Part shown: piece by piece, positions 17,814 through 25,119 of the stretch
How the letters are laid out: each line of letters begins with the position of its first letter
How positions within the stretch are numbered: position 1 is the first letter of the stretch
Origin: an uncultured Oscillospiraceae bacterium
Lineage (GTDB): Bacteria > Bacillota > Clostridia > Oscillospirales > Oscillospiraceae
Reading direction: 5' to 3'
Assembly: GCA_934659445.1 (NCBI GenBank)
Contig: CAKUHV010000002.1
Coordinates: forward strand, 1-49,610
DNA: 49,610 nt
Program-made: the position numbers and the translations under genes
The notes under the pieces: model-generated
The model's input: only the letters and a program-made list of their open reading frames with translations
What the model was told of the DNA's origin: nothing
Databases searched by the model: none

Positions 17814-18527
17814 TCAAACCGTCCACTCACCGTGCACCACGCCTACCAGGTACCAGTGCCCGTCCAGTGCCTGAAATACAAGCTTGAGAGAACACCAGTC
17901 CGCTCCTCCGTAGGCGGGGTCGATGGATGGATAGCAGAAGTCTACAAACCGGCAGTCGGGATATGCGTCCGTAATATTCTCCAGGGCGTTCCCGGACACC
18001 AGAATGCGGTCGATGCCGATCTCGGGGGCCTGACAATAATCCGCGTTGTACACATATCGCTGGAAATACTCCGACATGGTCATCTGAATGGGGTCGCCCT
18101 TGCCGTCTGTCATGCCCCAGACGTAGTCGGCGGTGTCCTCATCCAGCTTTCTGATCTGCTTTGCAGAGAAATTCTGATCAACATCGGGCTCCACTGTGGA
18201 GTAGGGGGTGAAGGTCACCCCCAGCTCCGGGTGAACGAGGGAGGCCAGAACATCCCAGTCCCGCTGCTGCATGGCCATGACTGCGGAGCAGGCGCTGTCC
18301 AGCAGCAGGAAGTTGTCCTTGCTGTTGAACTGGACCGCCGCAGAGGAGCTGTCCTGGCCGGAAACGGCGAAATCGACGGTATCAGTGACCGTAAGGTTGG
18401 AAAACACCCGGTTGACCTGGGGATCCTGTTTGGGCGACCAGGGCAGAACTCCGGGGGGACACAGAGTGCCGATAAAGAGTCCCGCAGCCAGAAGCCCGAC
18501 CCCAAGGAGAACCTTTCTTTTCTTCAT
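17814..18527 (-). CDS. Exported protein of unknown function
   Basis: 237 residues. The N-terminus has a KKRK stretch and one hydrophobic segment (residues 7-21), so it is exported or anchored; the Cys in GTLCPPG is not preceded by a good lipobox. The body contains SLVHPELGVTFTPYSTVEP, a motif I know from secreted Firmicutes proteins of unknown role, then a region ending GHWYLVGVVHGEWTV that resembles NTF2-like or SH3-like extracellular domains. ATG 18527 has AAAGGAGG upstream. It stands alone between its own promoter and terminator. I cannot assign a function. Confidence 0.7.
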   Translation of the reverse strand: MKKRKVLLGVGLLAAGLFIGTLCPPGVLPWSPKQDPQVNRVFSNLTVTDTVDFAVSGQDSSSAAVQFNSKDNFLLLDSACSAVMAMQQRDWDVLASLVHPELGVTFTPYSTVEPDVDQNFSAKQIRKLDEDTADYVWGMTDGKGDPIQMTMSEYFQRYVYNADYCQAPEIGIDRILVSGNALENITDAYPDCRFVDFCYPSIDPAYGGADWCSLKLVFQALDGHWYLVGVVHGEWTV

Positions 18528-18575
18528 GATGTGCCCCTCCTTTCGTTTAGAGTACTCCATCCCCGAAGGGGAAAG

Positions 18576-18708
18576 AATATGGTATCATAAACTCCCAATT
18601 CTTTTTTTGTGTTTCCCGCCCTCCGTAGGAGGCGGGGAACACTGATATTTTTTCTGCAAACGAACACAAAATGAAATTGGGATATAATAAATAGAACTAT
18701 ACCATATT
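18576..18708. repeat. 133-bp element with perfect 10-bp terminal inverted repeats
   Basis: AATATGGTAT at 18576-18585 is perfectly inverted as ATACCATATT at 18699-18708. Inside, CCCAATT (18594-18600) is mirrored by AATTGGG (18675-18681), and the centre (about 18609-18643) is a long GC-rich hairpin with T-runs on both sides. It has no ORF and resembles a small non-autonomous transposon, but I see no clear target duplication. Confidence 0.5.
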
Positions 18709-18724
18709 ATGCTGGAAAATGCAA
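18696..18724 (-). promoter_or_regulatory. Sigma-A promoter of the exported-protein gene
   Basis: On the minus strand: -35 TTGCAT (18719-18724), 17 bases, -10 TATAGT (18696-18701). The -10 box is formed by the outer end of the inverted-repeat element. Confidence 0.65.
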
Positions 18725-18810
18725 GCCGGGATCAAAACGGCTTCTCGCGGCGCTGTGACCAGCATGATACGGCACTTTCTGCATTTTGACAAGTAAAGAG
18801 GGTGTACAGC

Positions 18811-18839
18811 TTGCATCATCTGGAGAAAACGGCTATAAT
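18811..18839 (+). promoter_or_regulatory. Sigma-A promoter of the uridine phosphorylase-like gene
   Basis: -35 TTGCAT (18811-18816), 17 bases, -10 TATAAT (18834-18839). The start is expected near 18846. Confidence 0.8.
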
Positions 18840-18892
18840 GGCAGAAAACGCGGAGCCTTCGGCTCCAGCAGCTCAGAAAGGAGCGCTGTTTG

Positions 18893-19669
18893 ATGAACGA
18901 GAAGGAGCGCACGATCCAATTCCATATCCAGTGCCGGAAGGGCGATGTGGGGGGCTACTGCATCCTGCCCGGGGATCCCGGGCGGTGTAAAGCCATTGCC
19001 CGGTATTTCGACGACCCCGTCCATGTAAAGACCAACCGGGAGTTCGAGACCTGGACCGGGACCCTTTTGGGGGAGAAGGTCAGCGTGGTCTCCACCGGCA
19101 TCGGCGGCCCCTCCGCCTCCATCGCCATGGAGGAGCTGGCCAATCTGGGGGCGCACACCTTTATCCGGGTGGGCACCTGCGGCGGCATCAGGCTGGATGT
19201 ACAGAGCGGGGACGTGGTGGTGGCCACCGGCGCGGTGCGCATGGAGGGGACCAGCCGGGAATATGCCCCCATCGAGTGGCCCGCCGTGCCCGACTTTGGG
19301 GTGACCTGCGCGCTGGTGCAGGCGGCCAAGGATCTCCAGCTGCCCTGGAAGGCGGGGGTGGTGCAGTGCAAGGACTCCTTCTATGGGCAGCACTCCCCTG
19401 GGCGGATGCCTGTGTCCTATGAGCTGGAGCAGAAGTGGGAGGCGTGGAAGCGCCTCGGGGTGCTGGCCTCTGAAATGGAGTCCGCCGCTCTGTTCGCCGT
19501 GGCCGCCGCCCGGGGGGTGCGGTGCGGCTCCTGCTTCCATGTGATCTGGAACCAGGAGCGGGAGAAGGCCGGCCTGGACCAGAAGGAGGACGACGACACC
19601 GCCACTGCGGTGCGCGTGGGGGTAGAGGCCCTGAAGCTGCTGATCCGGCAGGACAGGGAGACGCATTGA
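18893..19669 (+). CDS. udp: Nucleoside phosphorylase, uridine phosphorylase type
   Basis: 258 residues of the PNP/UDP family, which splits nucleosides with phosphate to base and ribose-1-phosphate. Visible family features: [17 protein letters not shown] with the phosphate loop, [41 protein letters not shown], the catalytic-pocket segment [10 protein letters not shown], and [19 protein letters not shown]. The pyrimidine-type DSFYGQ loop favours uridine phosphorylase over purine phosphorylase. ATG 18893 has AAAGGAG nine bases upstream; TTG 18890 is possible. Monocistronic, with its own promoter and terminator. Confidence 0.88.
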   Translation: MNEKERTIQFHIQCRKGDVGGYCILPGDPGRCKAIARYFDDPVHVKTNREFETWTGTLLGEKVSVVSTGIGGPSASIAMEELANLGAHTFIRVGTCGGIRLDVQSGDVVVATGAVRMEGTSREYAPIEWPAVPDFGVTCALVQAAKDLQLPWKAGVVQCKDSFYGQHSPGRMPVSYELEQKWEAWKRLGVLASEMESAALFAVAAARGVRCGSCFHVIWNQEREKAGLDQKEDDDTATAVRVGVEALKLLIRQDRETH

Positions 19670-19674
19670 GCATC

Positions 19675-19707
19675 GCGGCCGCGGGGGAATGCCCCGCGGC
19701 CGCCTTT
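19675..19707 (+). terminator. Terminator after the uridine phosphorylase-like gene
   Basis: A perfect 12-bp GC stem (19675-19686 with 19692-19703), 5-base loop, followed by CTTTGT. Short T-tract but a very stable stem. Confidence 0.75.
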
Positions 19708-19774
19708 GTATGGGTGGATCCCTGTAAAAAGGAGAAAATCGCCAGTTCCCGGCCATGTAAATTTAGTTGTATTG

Positions 19775-19803
19775 TTGTCTTTCCCTCGGGGGAATTATAT
19801 AGT
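19775..19803 (+). promoter_or_regulatory. Sigma-A promoter of the Na/Pi cotransporter gene
   Basis: -35 TTGTCT (19775-19780), 17 bases, -10 TATAGT (19798-19803). The predicted leader is about 70 bases. Confidence 0.68.
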
Positions 19804-19879
19804 ACCATATATATGTGGGAAAAGCGGCTTCTATTTTGAAAGGCCGCGCTTGTGTATTGACAGTCTGGGAGAGAGAACG

Positions 19880-21685
19880 ATGACGATTTTTGACTTTATT
19901 TCCCTGTTCGGCGGGCTGGCTCTGTTCCTTTACGGCATGCGTCTGATGGGGGACGGCCTGAAGCACGGCTCCTCCGGCGCCTTCAAGACCGCTATGGAGA
20001 AGGTGACCAACAACCCGGTGGTGGGCTTTCTGCTGGGTCTGGCCGTCACTGCGGTGATCCAGAGCTCCACCGCCACCATCGTGATCACCTCCGGCCTGGT
20101 GGGGGCGGGGATCATCACCCTGCACCAGTCCCTGGGTCTGGTGCTGGGCGCCAACGTGGGCACCACCGTCACCGGCCAGATCATCCGCCTGCTGGACCTG
20201 AATTCCGACGGCGCGCCCTGGCTGAACCTGTTCAAGCCCTCCACACTGGCCCCCCTGGCCGCCATCCTCGGCATCCTGCTGATCATGGCCTTTCACTTTC
20301 ATAATTCCGACACCTTCGGCGGCATCGCCATGGGCTTCGGCATCCTGTTCACCGGCCTGCTGAACATGACGGCGGCGGTGTCCCCCCTGTCCCAGTCAGA
20401 GACCTTTACCCAGGCCTTTGTCCGCCTGTCCAACGTGCCTGTTCTGGGCTTTCTGGTGGGCACCGGGGTGGCCTTCCTGATCCAGAGCTCCTCCGCCACC
20501 ATCGGCATTTTACAGGCCCTGTCCGTCACCGGGGCCCTGTCCTTCAGCTCGGTGTACGCCATCATCATCGGCGTGAACATCGGCGACTGCGTCACCACCG
20601 CCATCGTGTGCTCCATCGGCTCCAAGGCCGATGCCAAGCGCACCGGTCTGGTACACATCATCTTCAATCTGTGCGCCTCCGTTCTGGTGGTCGCGGCGGT
20701 GCTGATCCTGCACTCCTGCGGGGCGCTGGACAGCATCTGGAGCGCCCCCATCACCTCCGGCGGCATCGCCAACGCCCACACTCTGTTCCGGCTGGCCTCC
20801 GCTGTTGTGCTGCTGCCCGTCTGCGGCCAGTTTGAAAAGCTGGCCCGGCGGCTCATCCCCGATGACAAGGTGCAGGGGGAGAATGTGGAGCAGGAGCTGA
20901 GCCAGCTGGACGAGAAGTTCTTCCGCTCTCCCGCTCTGGCGCTGGCCAGCGCCCACCAGGCCATCAAAACCATGGCCCGTCTGGCCTGCGCCGGTGTGAA
21001 TACCGCCATGGAAACGCTGGAGCACTATGACCGGGACGCCATCCAGCGGGTGAACGAAAACGAAGACCGCATCGACACTCTGGCCGACGCGGTGAGCAAC
21101 TATCTGATCCGCCTGTCCCCCCACATGGATGCCGACGACGACAGCGACCTGCTCAACTACTACATCCAGTGCTTTTCCGAGTTTGAGCGCATCGGCGACT
21201 ACGCCGTGAACCTGACGGAGAACGCACAGGAGCTGAAGGAGCGGGGGCTGGAGTTCTCCCATGTGGCCCGGGATGAGCTGAGGCTGATCCAGAGGGCCCT
21301 GAGCGACGTGACCCAGCGGGCTGAAGATGCATTCTCCGAAAAGAGCGCGGAGACAGCCCGCCACATCGAGCCGGTGGAGGAAGTGATAGATGATCTGGTG
21401 GCCACCCTGCGCAGCAACCATACCCAGCGGCTGCGGGACGGACAGTGCACCGTATACGCCGGACTGACCTTCCTGGATGTGCTGACCAATGTAGAGCGTA
21501 TCTCCGACCAGTGCTCCAACGTGGGTGTGTACACGATGGGGCTGCGCCAGCCCGACCTGCTGAAGAACCAGCACGACTATATCCGCCACCTGCACCAGGG
21601 GGAGGACCGGCAGTTCAATCAGGAATATAGCCAGCTGCACTGGAACTACTATGAAAAGCTGAATGCGGCGGAGGAAAAAGCATAA
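19880..21685 (+). CDS. Na/Pi-cotransporter family protein with PhoU-like C-terminus
   Basis: 601 residues. The membrane half (about 1-330) has the two inverted repeats of the NptA/SLC34-like family, each with the QSS motif: AVIQSSTATIVITSGL (QSS at 61-63) and FLIQSSSATIGILQAL (QSS at 202-204). The C-terminal half (about 360-560) is a PhoU-type helical bundle (FSEFERIGDYAVNLTENA, FLDVLTNVERISDQCSNV), thought to regulate the transporter. It probably moves phosphate with Na+. ATG 19880 was chosen; the longer frame from 19706 includes promoter sequence. The gene's last codons are part of a tandem duplication that runs into the terminator. Confidence 0.9.
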   Translation: MTIFDFISLFGGLALFLYGMRLMGDGLKHGSSGAFKTAMEKVTNNPVVGFLLGLAVTAVIQSSTATIVITSGLVGAGIITLHQSLGLVLGANVGTTVTGQIIRLLDLNSDGAPWLNLFKPSTLAPLAAILGILLIMAFHFHNSDTFGGIAMGFGILFTGLLNMTAAVSPLSQSETFTQAFVRLSNVPVLGFLVGTGVAFLIQSSSATIGILQALSVTGALSFSSVYAIIIGVNIGDCVTTAIVCSIGSKADAKRTGLVHIIFNLCASVLVVAAVLILHSCGALDSIWSAPITSGGIANAHTLFRLASAVVLLPVCGQFEKLARRLIPDDKVQGENVEQELSQLDEKFFRSPALALASAHQAIKTMARLACAGVNTAMETLEHYDRDAIQRVNENEDRIDTLADAVSNYLIRLSPHMDADDDSDLLNYYIQCFSEFERIGDYAVNLTENAQELKERGLEFSHVARDELRLIQRALSDVTQRAEDAFSEKSAETARHIEPVEEVIDDLVATLRSNHTQRLRDGQCTVYAGLTFLDVLTNVERISDQCSNVGVYTMGLRQPDLLKNQHDYIRHLHQGEDRQFNQEYSQLHWNYYEKLNAAEEKA

Positions 21686-21743
21686 GGCATACAAAAGCAG
21701 AGATCCGAGGAAAAAGCATAAGGCATATAAAAAACAGAGATCC
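21671..21743 (+). repeat. Tandem duplication of the Na/Pi gene end and terminator arm
   Basis: Two near-identical units, 21671-21706 (36 bp) and 21707-21743 (37 bp), lie head to tail. Each contains GAGGAAAAAGCATAAGGCAT, i.e. the final codons and stop, followed by an A-rich stretch and CAGAGATCC, the left arm of the terminator. The second copy makes the working terminator. Confidence 0.88.
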
Positions 21744-21766
21744 GAGGCTTCGGATCTCTGTTTTTT
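21729..21766. terminator. Bidirectional terminator between the Na/Pi gene and queH
   Basis: A perfect 16-bp stem (21729-21744 with 21751-21766) whose outer pairs are A6/T6, with a 6-base loop. It can stop transcription from both sides and ends two bases before the queH stop codon. Confidence 0.92.
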
Positions 21767-21767
21767 C

Positions 21768-22355
21768 TTATGTAGCGCTTGCAGCGCTCTGACCGGCGGC
21801 CGCTCTGGCCGCCTTCTTTTTTCGCTTGGCCGCCATATAGCGGTCCTCCTCGCTGAAGATGCAGCCGCAGTATTTCTGCATATAGAAGCCGTGCTCCCGG
21901 GCAAACTCCTGCCCCGCCTGAAACAGGGGGCGGAAGTCCCGGTACAGGAACTCCACGCCGTATTTTTCTCCCATCTGCCGGGCGATGGCGGCAATGGCGT
22001 CGTGCTTCTGATAGGGGGAGACCAGCAGGGAGGTGGTAAAGCTGTCATAGCCGTTCGCGGCGGCATAGCGGGCGGTCTCCTCCATGCGTGTCTGGTAGCA
22101 GTAGGCGCAGCGGCCGTCGATGTTGTCCGCCACATTGCAGATAAAAGTCCGCAGGTCGTAGGAGCCGCCGATGATCAGCTTCATGCCGATCTCGCGGCTG
22201 TAGTCCTCCAGCGTGTGCTTCCGGGCCTGATACTCCGTATAGGGGTGAATGTTGGGGTTGAACCAGAAGCCGGTAACGGCGATCCCCTCCTGCCGAAGGG
22301 CGTCGATGGGCCGGTTGGCGCAGGGGGCGCAGCAGATGTGCATCAGGGTGTTCAT
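21768..22355 (-). CDS. queH: Epoxyqueuosine reductase QueH
   Basis: 195 residues. QueH carries out the last step of queuosine synthesis in tRNA, reducing epoxyqueuosine, and is unrelated to cobalamin-dependent QueG. The metal-cluster cysteines are visible: HICCAPCANRP (Cys8, Cys9, Cys12), GRCAYCYQTRM (Cys83, Cys86) and YCGCIFSEEDR. ATG 22355 has AAGGAG upstream; the 14-codon extension is not conserved-looking. The last 20 residues are Lys/Ala-rich. It lies 13 bases after a SLOG-family gene and shares its promoter. Confidence 0.93.
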   Translation of the reverse strand: MNTLMHICCAPCANRPIDALRQEGIAVTGFWFNPNIHPYTEYQARKHTLEDYSREIGMKLIIGGSYDLRTFICNVADNIDGRCAYCYQTRMEETARYAAANGYDSFTTSLLVSPYQKHDAIAAIARQMGEKYGVEFLYRDFRPLFQAGQEFAREHGFYMQKYCGCIFSEEDRYMAAKRKKKAARAAAGQSAASAT

Positions 22356-22368
22356 AGGCGGCTCCTTT

Positions 22369-22872
22369 TCACTCGGGAGAGATGATGTCGCAGTCAAGCC
22401 CGTTTTTCAGGGCATAGGCCAGGGTCTGGGCGGTGCCGCCCCTGGGCACGCCGTCGTAGACCGCCACAACGCGGCTGGCGTGGTCCACCATATAGTGGTT
22501 GCGCCGGATCATGCAGAAGCGGTCATAGTGGTGCTGCACCAGCGTTTCGAAGTTGCAGCGGTCCAGAATGGACTGATACCGCTGCCGCTCAGCGGCGGGC
22601 CAGGAGTCGGCCTGACTTTCACAGGGGCGGGCACACTCCAGCGTCACGTCCGGCCGCTCCTGCCGCAGGGCCAGCACGCCCTCGGCAAAGTACAGGTCGC
22701 TGCCCCGGGCCATGCCGCAGATGAAATGCCGGAAGCCGGCGGAATAGGCGGAATGGAGGGCGGCGGTCAGGCGCAGCTTCAGGGCTGCGCAGCGGGGGTC
22801 CCGCTCGTCTGTCCCCCAGGGCAGCTTGTCCGGGCGGTGGCCGGTAAAGCAGCAGCTGTGTTCACGGTCCAT
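22369..22872 (-). CDS. SLOG/DUF1273 (YpsA-like) family protein
   Basis: 167 residues beginning CCFTGHRPDKLPWG, then AGFRHFICGMARGSDLYFAEGVLAL and RVVAVYDGVPRGGTAQTLAYA. These are the nucleotide- or ligand-binding loops of the SLOG Rossmann-like superfamily; the family includes YpsA and DprA/LOG relatives and probably binds a nucleotide-derived molecule. No enzymatic role is established. ATG 22872 has GGAGG upstream. It is cotranscribed with queH (13-base gap) and sits behind a structured leader. Confidence 0.8.
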   Translation of the reverse strand: MDREHSCCFTGHRPDKLPWGTDERDPRCAALKLRLTAALHSAYSAGFRHFICGMARGSDLYFAEGVLALRQERPDVTLECARPCESQADSWPAAERQRYQSILDRCNFETLVQHHYDRFCMIRRNHYMVDHASRVVAVYDGVPRGGTAQTLAYALKNGLDCDIISPE

Positions 22873-22916
22873 ATGGGGCTCTCCTCCTGTCTGAATCGCG
22901 GAAGGGGGGAAGGTGT

Positions 22917-22963
22917 GTCTGCGGCGCGGGATAAAGGGGACGCATACGGCGTCCGCCGCAGAC
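22917..22963 (-). promoter_or_regulatory. Structured 5' leader of the SLOG-queH operon
   Basis: A perfect 9-bp stem (22917-22925 with 22955-22963) encloses a second perfect 6-bp hairpin (22938-22943 with 22949-22954) and a 12-base single-stranded stretch. It begins almost at the predicted transcription start (near 22970). It does not match a preQ1 riboswitch that I can recognise. Confidence 0.5.
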
Positions 22964-22976
22964 TGGAACAATCTGT

Positions 22977-23005
22977 ATTTTATCATGCCCGGACAAACAA
23001 GTCAA
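22977..23005 (-). promoter_or_regulatory. Sigma-A promoter of the SLOG-queH operon
   Basis: On the minus strand: -35 TTGACT (23000-23005), 17 bases, -10 TAAAAT (22977-22982). Confidence 0.75.
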
Positions 23006-23009
23006 GAAA

Positions 23010-23029
23010 AATAGAACATATATTCTATT
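23010..23029. promoter_or_regulatory. Inverted repeat between divergent promoters
   Basis: AATAGAA (23010-23016) and TTCTATT (23023-23029) form a 7-bp inverted repeat between the queH-operon and rfbA promoters. It could be an operator, but the region is AT-rich and chance is possible. Confidence 0.3.
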
Positions 23030-23046
23030 TTATTTGGGACTTTTCC

Positions 23047-23075
23047 TTGCTATTTTCCCGGGAAGCTGATATAAT
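23047..23075 (+). promoter_or_regulatory. Sigma-A promoter of rfbA
   Basis: -35 TTGCTA (23047-23052), 17 bases, -10 TATAAT (23070-23075). It drives a leader of about 120 bases before rfbA. Confidence 0.82.
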
Positions 23076-23204
23076 GGAACAAATAATGCAAAGTACACAT
23101 TTTCTTGGGCAAGAAATGCAGAATATACGCTGTTTTTCCAAAAATATGAAAAAATCGCCCTGCACCGAAGATGGGCAGAGCGCAGACGGAAATTGGAGGT
23201 CACT

Positions 23205-24062
23205 ATGAAAGGGATCGTTCTGGCGGCGGGGAAGGGGACCCGCCTTTACCCCATGACAAAGCCGGTGTGCAAGCCGCTGCTGCCGGTATACGACAAGCCG
23301 CTGATCTACTACCCCATCGCCGTGCTCATGCAGGCGGGTATCTCTGAGATTCTGGTCATCGTGCCCCCGCAGGAGACGGAGACCTTCCGCACCCTGCTGG
23401 GGGACGGCGGCCAGTTCGGCATCTCCATCTCCTATGCGGAGCAGCCGGTGGCCCGGGGCATCGCAGATGCCCTGCTCATCGGACAGGACTTCGTGGGCGG
23501 CGACCAGGTCTGTCTGGTGCTGGGGGACAACATCTTTTACGCACCCACTCTGGCGGCCTCTCTGAAAAAGGCGGCCTCGCAGAAGGCGGGGGCAACGGTG
23601 TTCGGCTACTGGGTAGAGGACCCCCGCCCCTTCGGCGTGGTGGAGTTTGACGCGCAGGGGAAGGCCATCTCCATCGAGGAAAAGCCCCGCTACCCCAAGA
23701 GCAACTATATCGTCCCTGGCCTGTACTTCTATGACAATCAGGTCATGGACATCGCCCGGAACCTGAAGCCCTCCGCCCGGGGGGAGCTGGAGATCACCGA
23801 TGTAAATCTGGCCTATCTGGACCGGGGCCAGCTGCAGGTGGTCCCGCTGGAGAAGAACCTGACCTGGCTGGATGCCGGCACCGCCGACAGCCTGCTGACG
23901 GCGGGGCAGACCATCAAACACATTCAGGATACCACCGGCCGCTATGTGGGCTGTCTGGAGGAGCTGGGACTTTACGAGGGCTGGCTGACCCCGGAGCAGG
24001 TACACAAAGTCGGGGCAGAGCTGTCTATGACCCTGTACGGAAAGTATTTGCAGTGTCTGTAA
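23205..24062 (+). CDS. rfbA: Glucose-1-phosphate thymidylyltransferase
   Basis: 285 residues. It joins dTTP and glucose-1-phosphate to dTDP-glucose, the entry to dTDP-rhamnose and related cell-surface sugars. Motifs: KGIVLAAGKGTRLYPMTKPVCKPLLPVYDKPLIYYP at the N-terminus, LVLGDNIFY (metal-binding), VVEFDAQGKAISIEEKPRYPKSNYIVPGLYFYD and TWLDAGTADSLL. ATG 23205 has GGAGG upstream; TTG 23193 is less likely. The usual partners rfbB, rfbC and rfbD are not adjacent. It appears to lead a three-gene unit with asparaginase and a nucleotidase. Confidence 0.93.
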   Translation: MKGIVLAAGKGTRLYPMTKPVCKPLLPVYDKPLIYYPIAVLMQAGISEILVIVPPQETETFRTLLGDGGQFGISISYAEQPVARGIADALLIGQDFVGGDQVCLVLGDNIFYAPTLAASLKKAASQKAGATVFGYWVEDPRPFGVVEFDAQGKAISIEEKPRYPKSNYIVPGLYFYDNQVMDIARNLKPSARGELEITDVNLAYLDRGQLQVVPLEKNLTWLDAGTADSLLTAGQTIKHIQDTTGRYVGCLEELGLYEGWLTPEQVHKVGAELSMTLYGKYLQCL

Positions 24063-24107
24063 AGCGAATCGGCCTTATAGTCAAGACGATAGAGAGAAGG
24101 GTGCTTC

Positions 24108-25103
24108 ATGGGTGATATCCTGATGCTGGCCACCGGGGGCACCATTGCCTCCAAGGACAGCGGGGACGGTCTGTGCCCCGCCATCACCTCAGAGGAGCTT
24201 TTGGGCTATGTGCCGGAGGTGGGGCGGCTGTGCCATGTGGACGCGGTGCAGCTGATGAATCTGGACAGCACCAATGTCACCCCCGCCCACTGGCTCCAGA
24301 TGGTCCGGGCCATCCGGGAGAATTATGACCGCTACGACGGCTTTGTCATCACCCACGGGACGGACACCATGGCCTATACCGCCGCCGCCCTGTCCTATCT
24401 GATTCAGCAGTCGCCCAAGCCCATCGTGATCACCGGCTCCCAGAAGTCCATCTGCATGGCGGATACCGACGCCCGGCGCAACCTGTATCAGAGCTTCCTG
24501 TACGCCTGCGACCGGGGCTCCCGGGGGGTCAGCCTGGTGTTTGACGGCAAGGTGATCCTGGGCACCCGGGCGCGGAAGGAGCGCACCAAAAGCTGGAACG
24601 CCTTCTCCAGCGTAGACTACCCCGAGATCGCCGTGATCCGGGACGGCCGGATCATCCGCTACCTCACCCTTGACGAGGGGGGGCTGGAGCCCGCCTTCTA
24701 TGACACCCTGGACGACCGCGTCCTGCTGCTCACCCTGATCCCCGGCATGGGGGCGCAGGCGCTGGAGCGGCTGAAGGACAGCTATCAGGCGGTGATCCTG
24801 CAGTCCTTCGGCGTGGGCGGACTGCCCGGCGGGGACAGGGGGGAGCTGGCCCGGGCCCTGAAGGAGTGGCTGGACGCGGGCAAGACCGTGGTGATGATGA
24901 CTCAGGTGTCCTATGAGGGCAGTGACATGACCGTCTATCAGGTGGGCCACGACCTGAAGGAGCGCTTCGGCCTGATGGAGGCCTATAATATGACCATGGA
25001 GGCCGCCGTGACCAAGCTCATGTGGTCCATGGGCCAGAGCACCCGCCCGGAGGAGATCCGGCGGATGTTCTACCGGCCCGTTCAGTTTGACATCATCCGA
25101 TGA
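24108..25103 (+). CDS. ansA: L-asparaginase, type I-like (cytoplasmic)
   Basis: 331 residues without a signal peptide. It hydrolyses asparagine to aspartate and ammonia. The two catalytic threonine motifs are present: TGGTIAS (9-15) and THGTDTM (82-88), followed by PIVITGSQKS. The second, smaller domain (GLPGGDRGELARALKEWLDAG, TQVSYEGSDMTVYQVG) is also typical. It begins 45 bases after rfbA and ends 16 bases before the nucleotidase gene. Confidence 0.9.
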   Translation: MGDILMLATGGTIASKDSGDGLCPAITSEELLGYVPEVGRLCHVDAVQLMNLDSTNVTPAHWLQMVRAIRENYDRYDGFVITHGTDTMAYTAAALSYLIQQSPKPIVITGSQKSICMADTDARRNLYQSFLYACDRGSRGVSLVFDGKVILGTRARKERTKSWNAFSSVDYPEIAVIRDGRIIRYLTLDEGGLEPAFYDTLDDRVLLLTLIPGMGAQALERLKDSYQAVILQSFGVGGLPGGDRGELARALKEWLDAGKTVVMMTQVSYEGSDMTVYQVGHDLKERFGLMEAYNMTMEAAVTKLMWSMGQSTRPEEIRRMFYRPVQFDIIR

Positions 25104-25119
25104 CGGAGGAACAGATAAA

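Larger units (their letters stand above)
18528..18892. other. Divergent gene-free region with two promoters and an inverted-end element
   Basis: 365 bases between the exported protein (minus) and the uridine phosphorylase-like gene (plus). It holds a promoter for each direction, the 133-bp element with inverted ends, and a small 6-bp hairpin (18852-18866) just before the plus-strand ribosome site. Confidence 0.7.

Noticed and set aside
19706..19879. N-terminal extension of the Na/Pi cotransporter
   Set aside because: It would include a good promoter (19775-19803) and has no homology; ATG 19880 fits the family start.
22873..22976. preQ1 riboswitch ahead of queH
   Set aside because: The leader is structured but lacks the C-rich loop and A-rich tail of known preQ1 classes.
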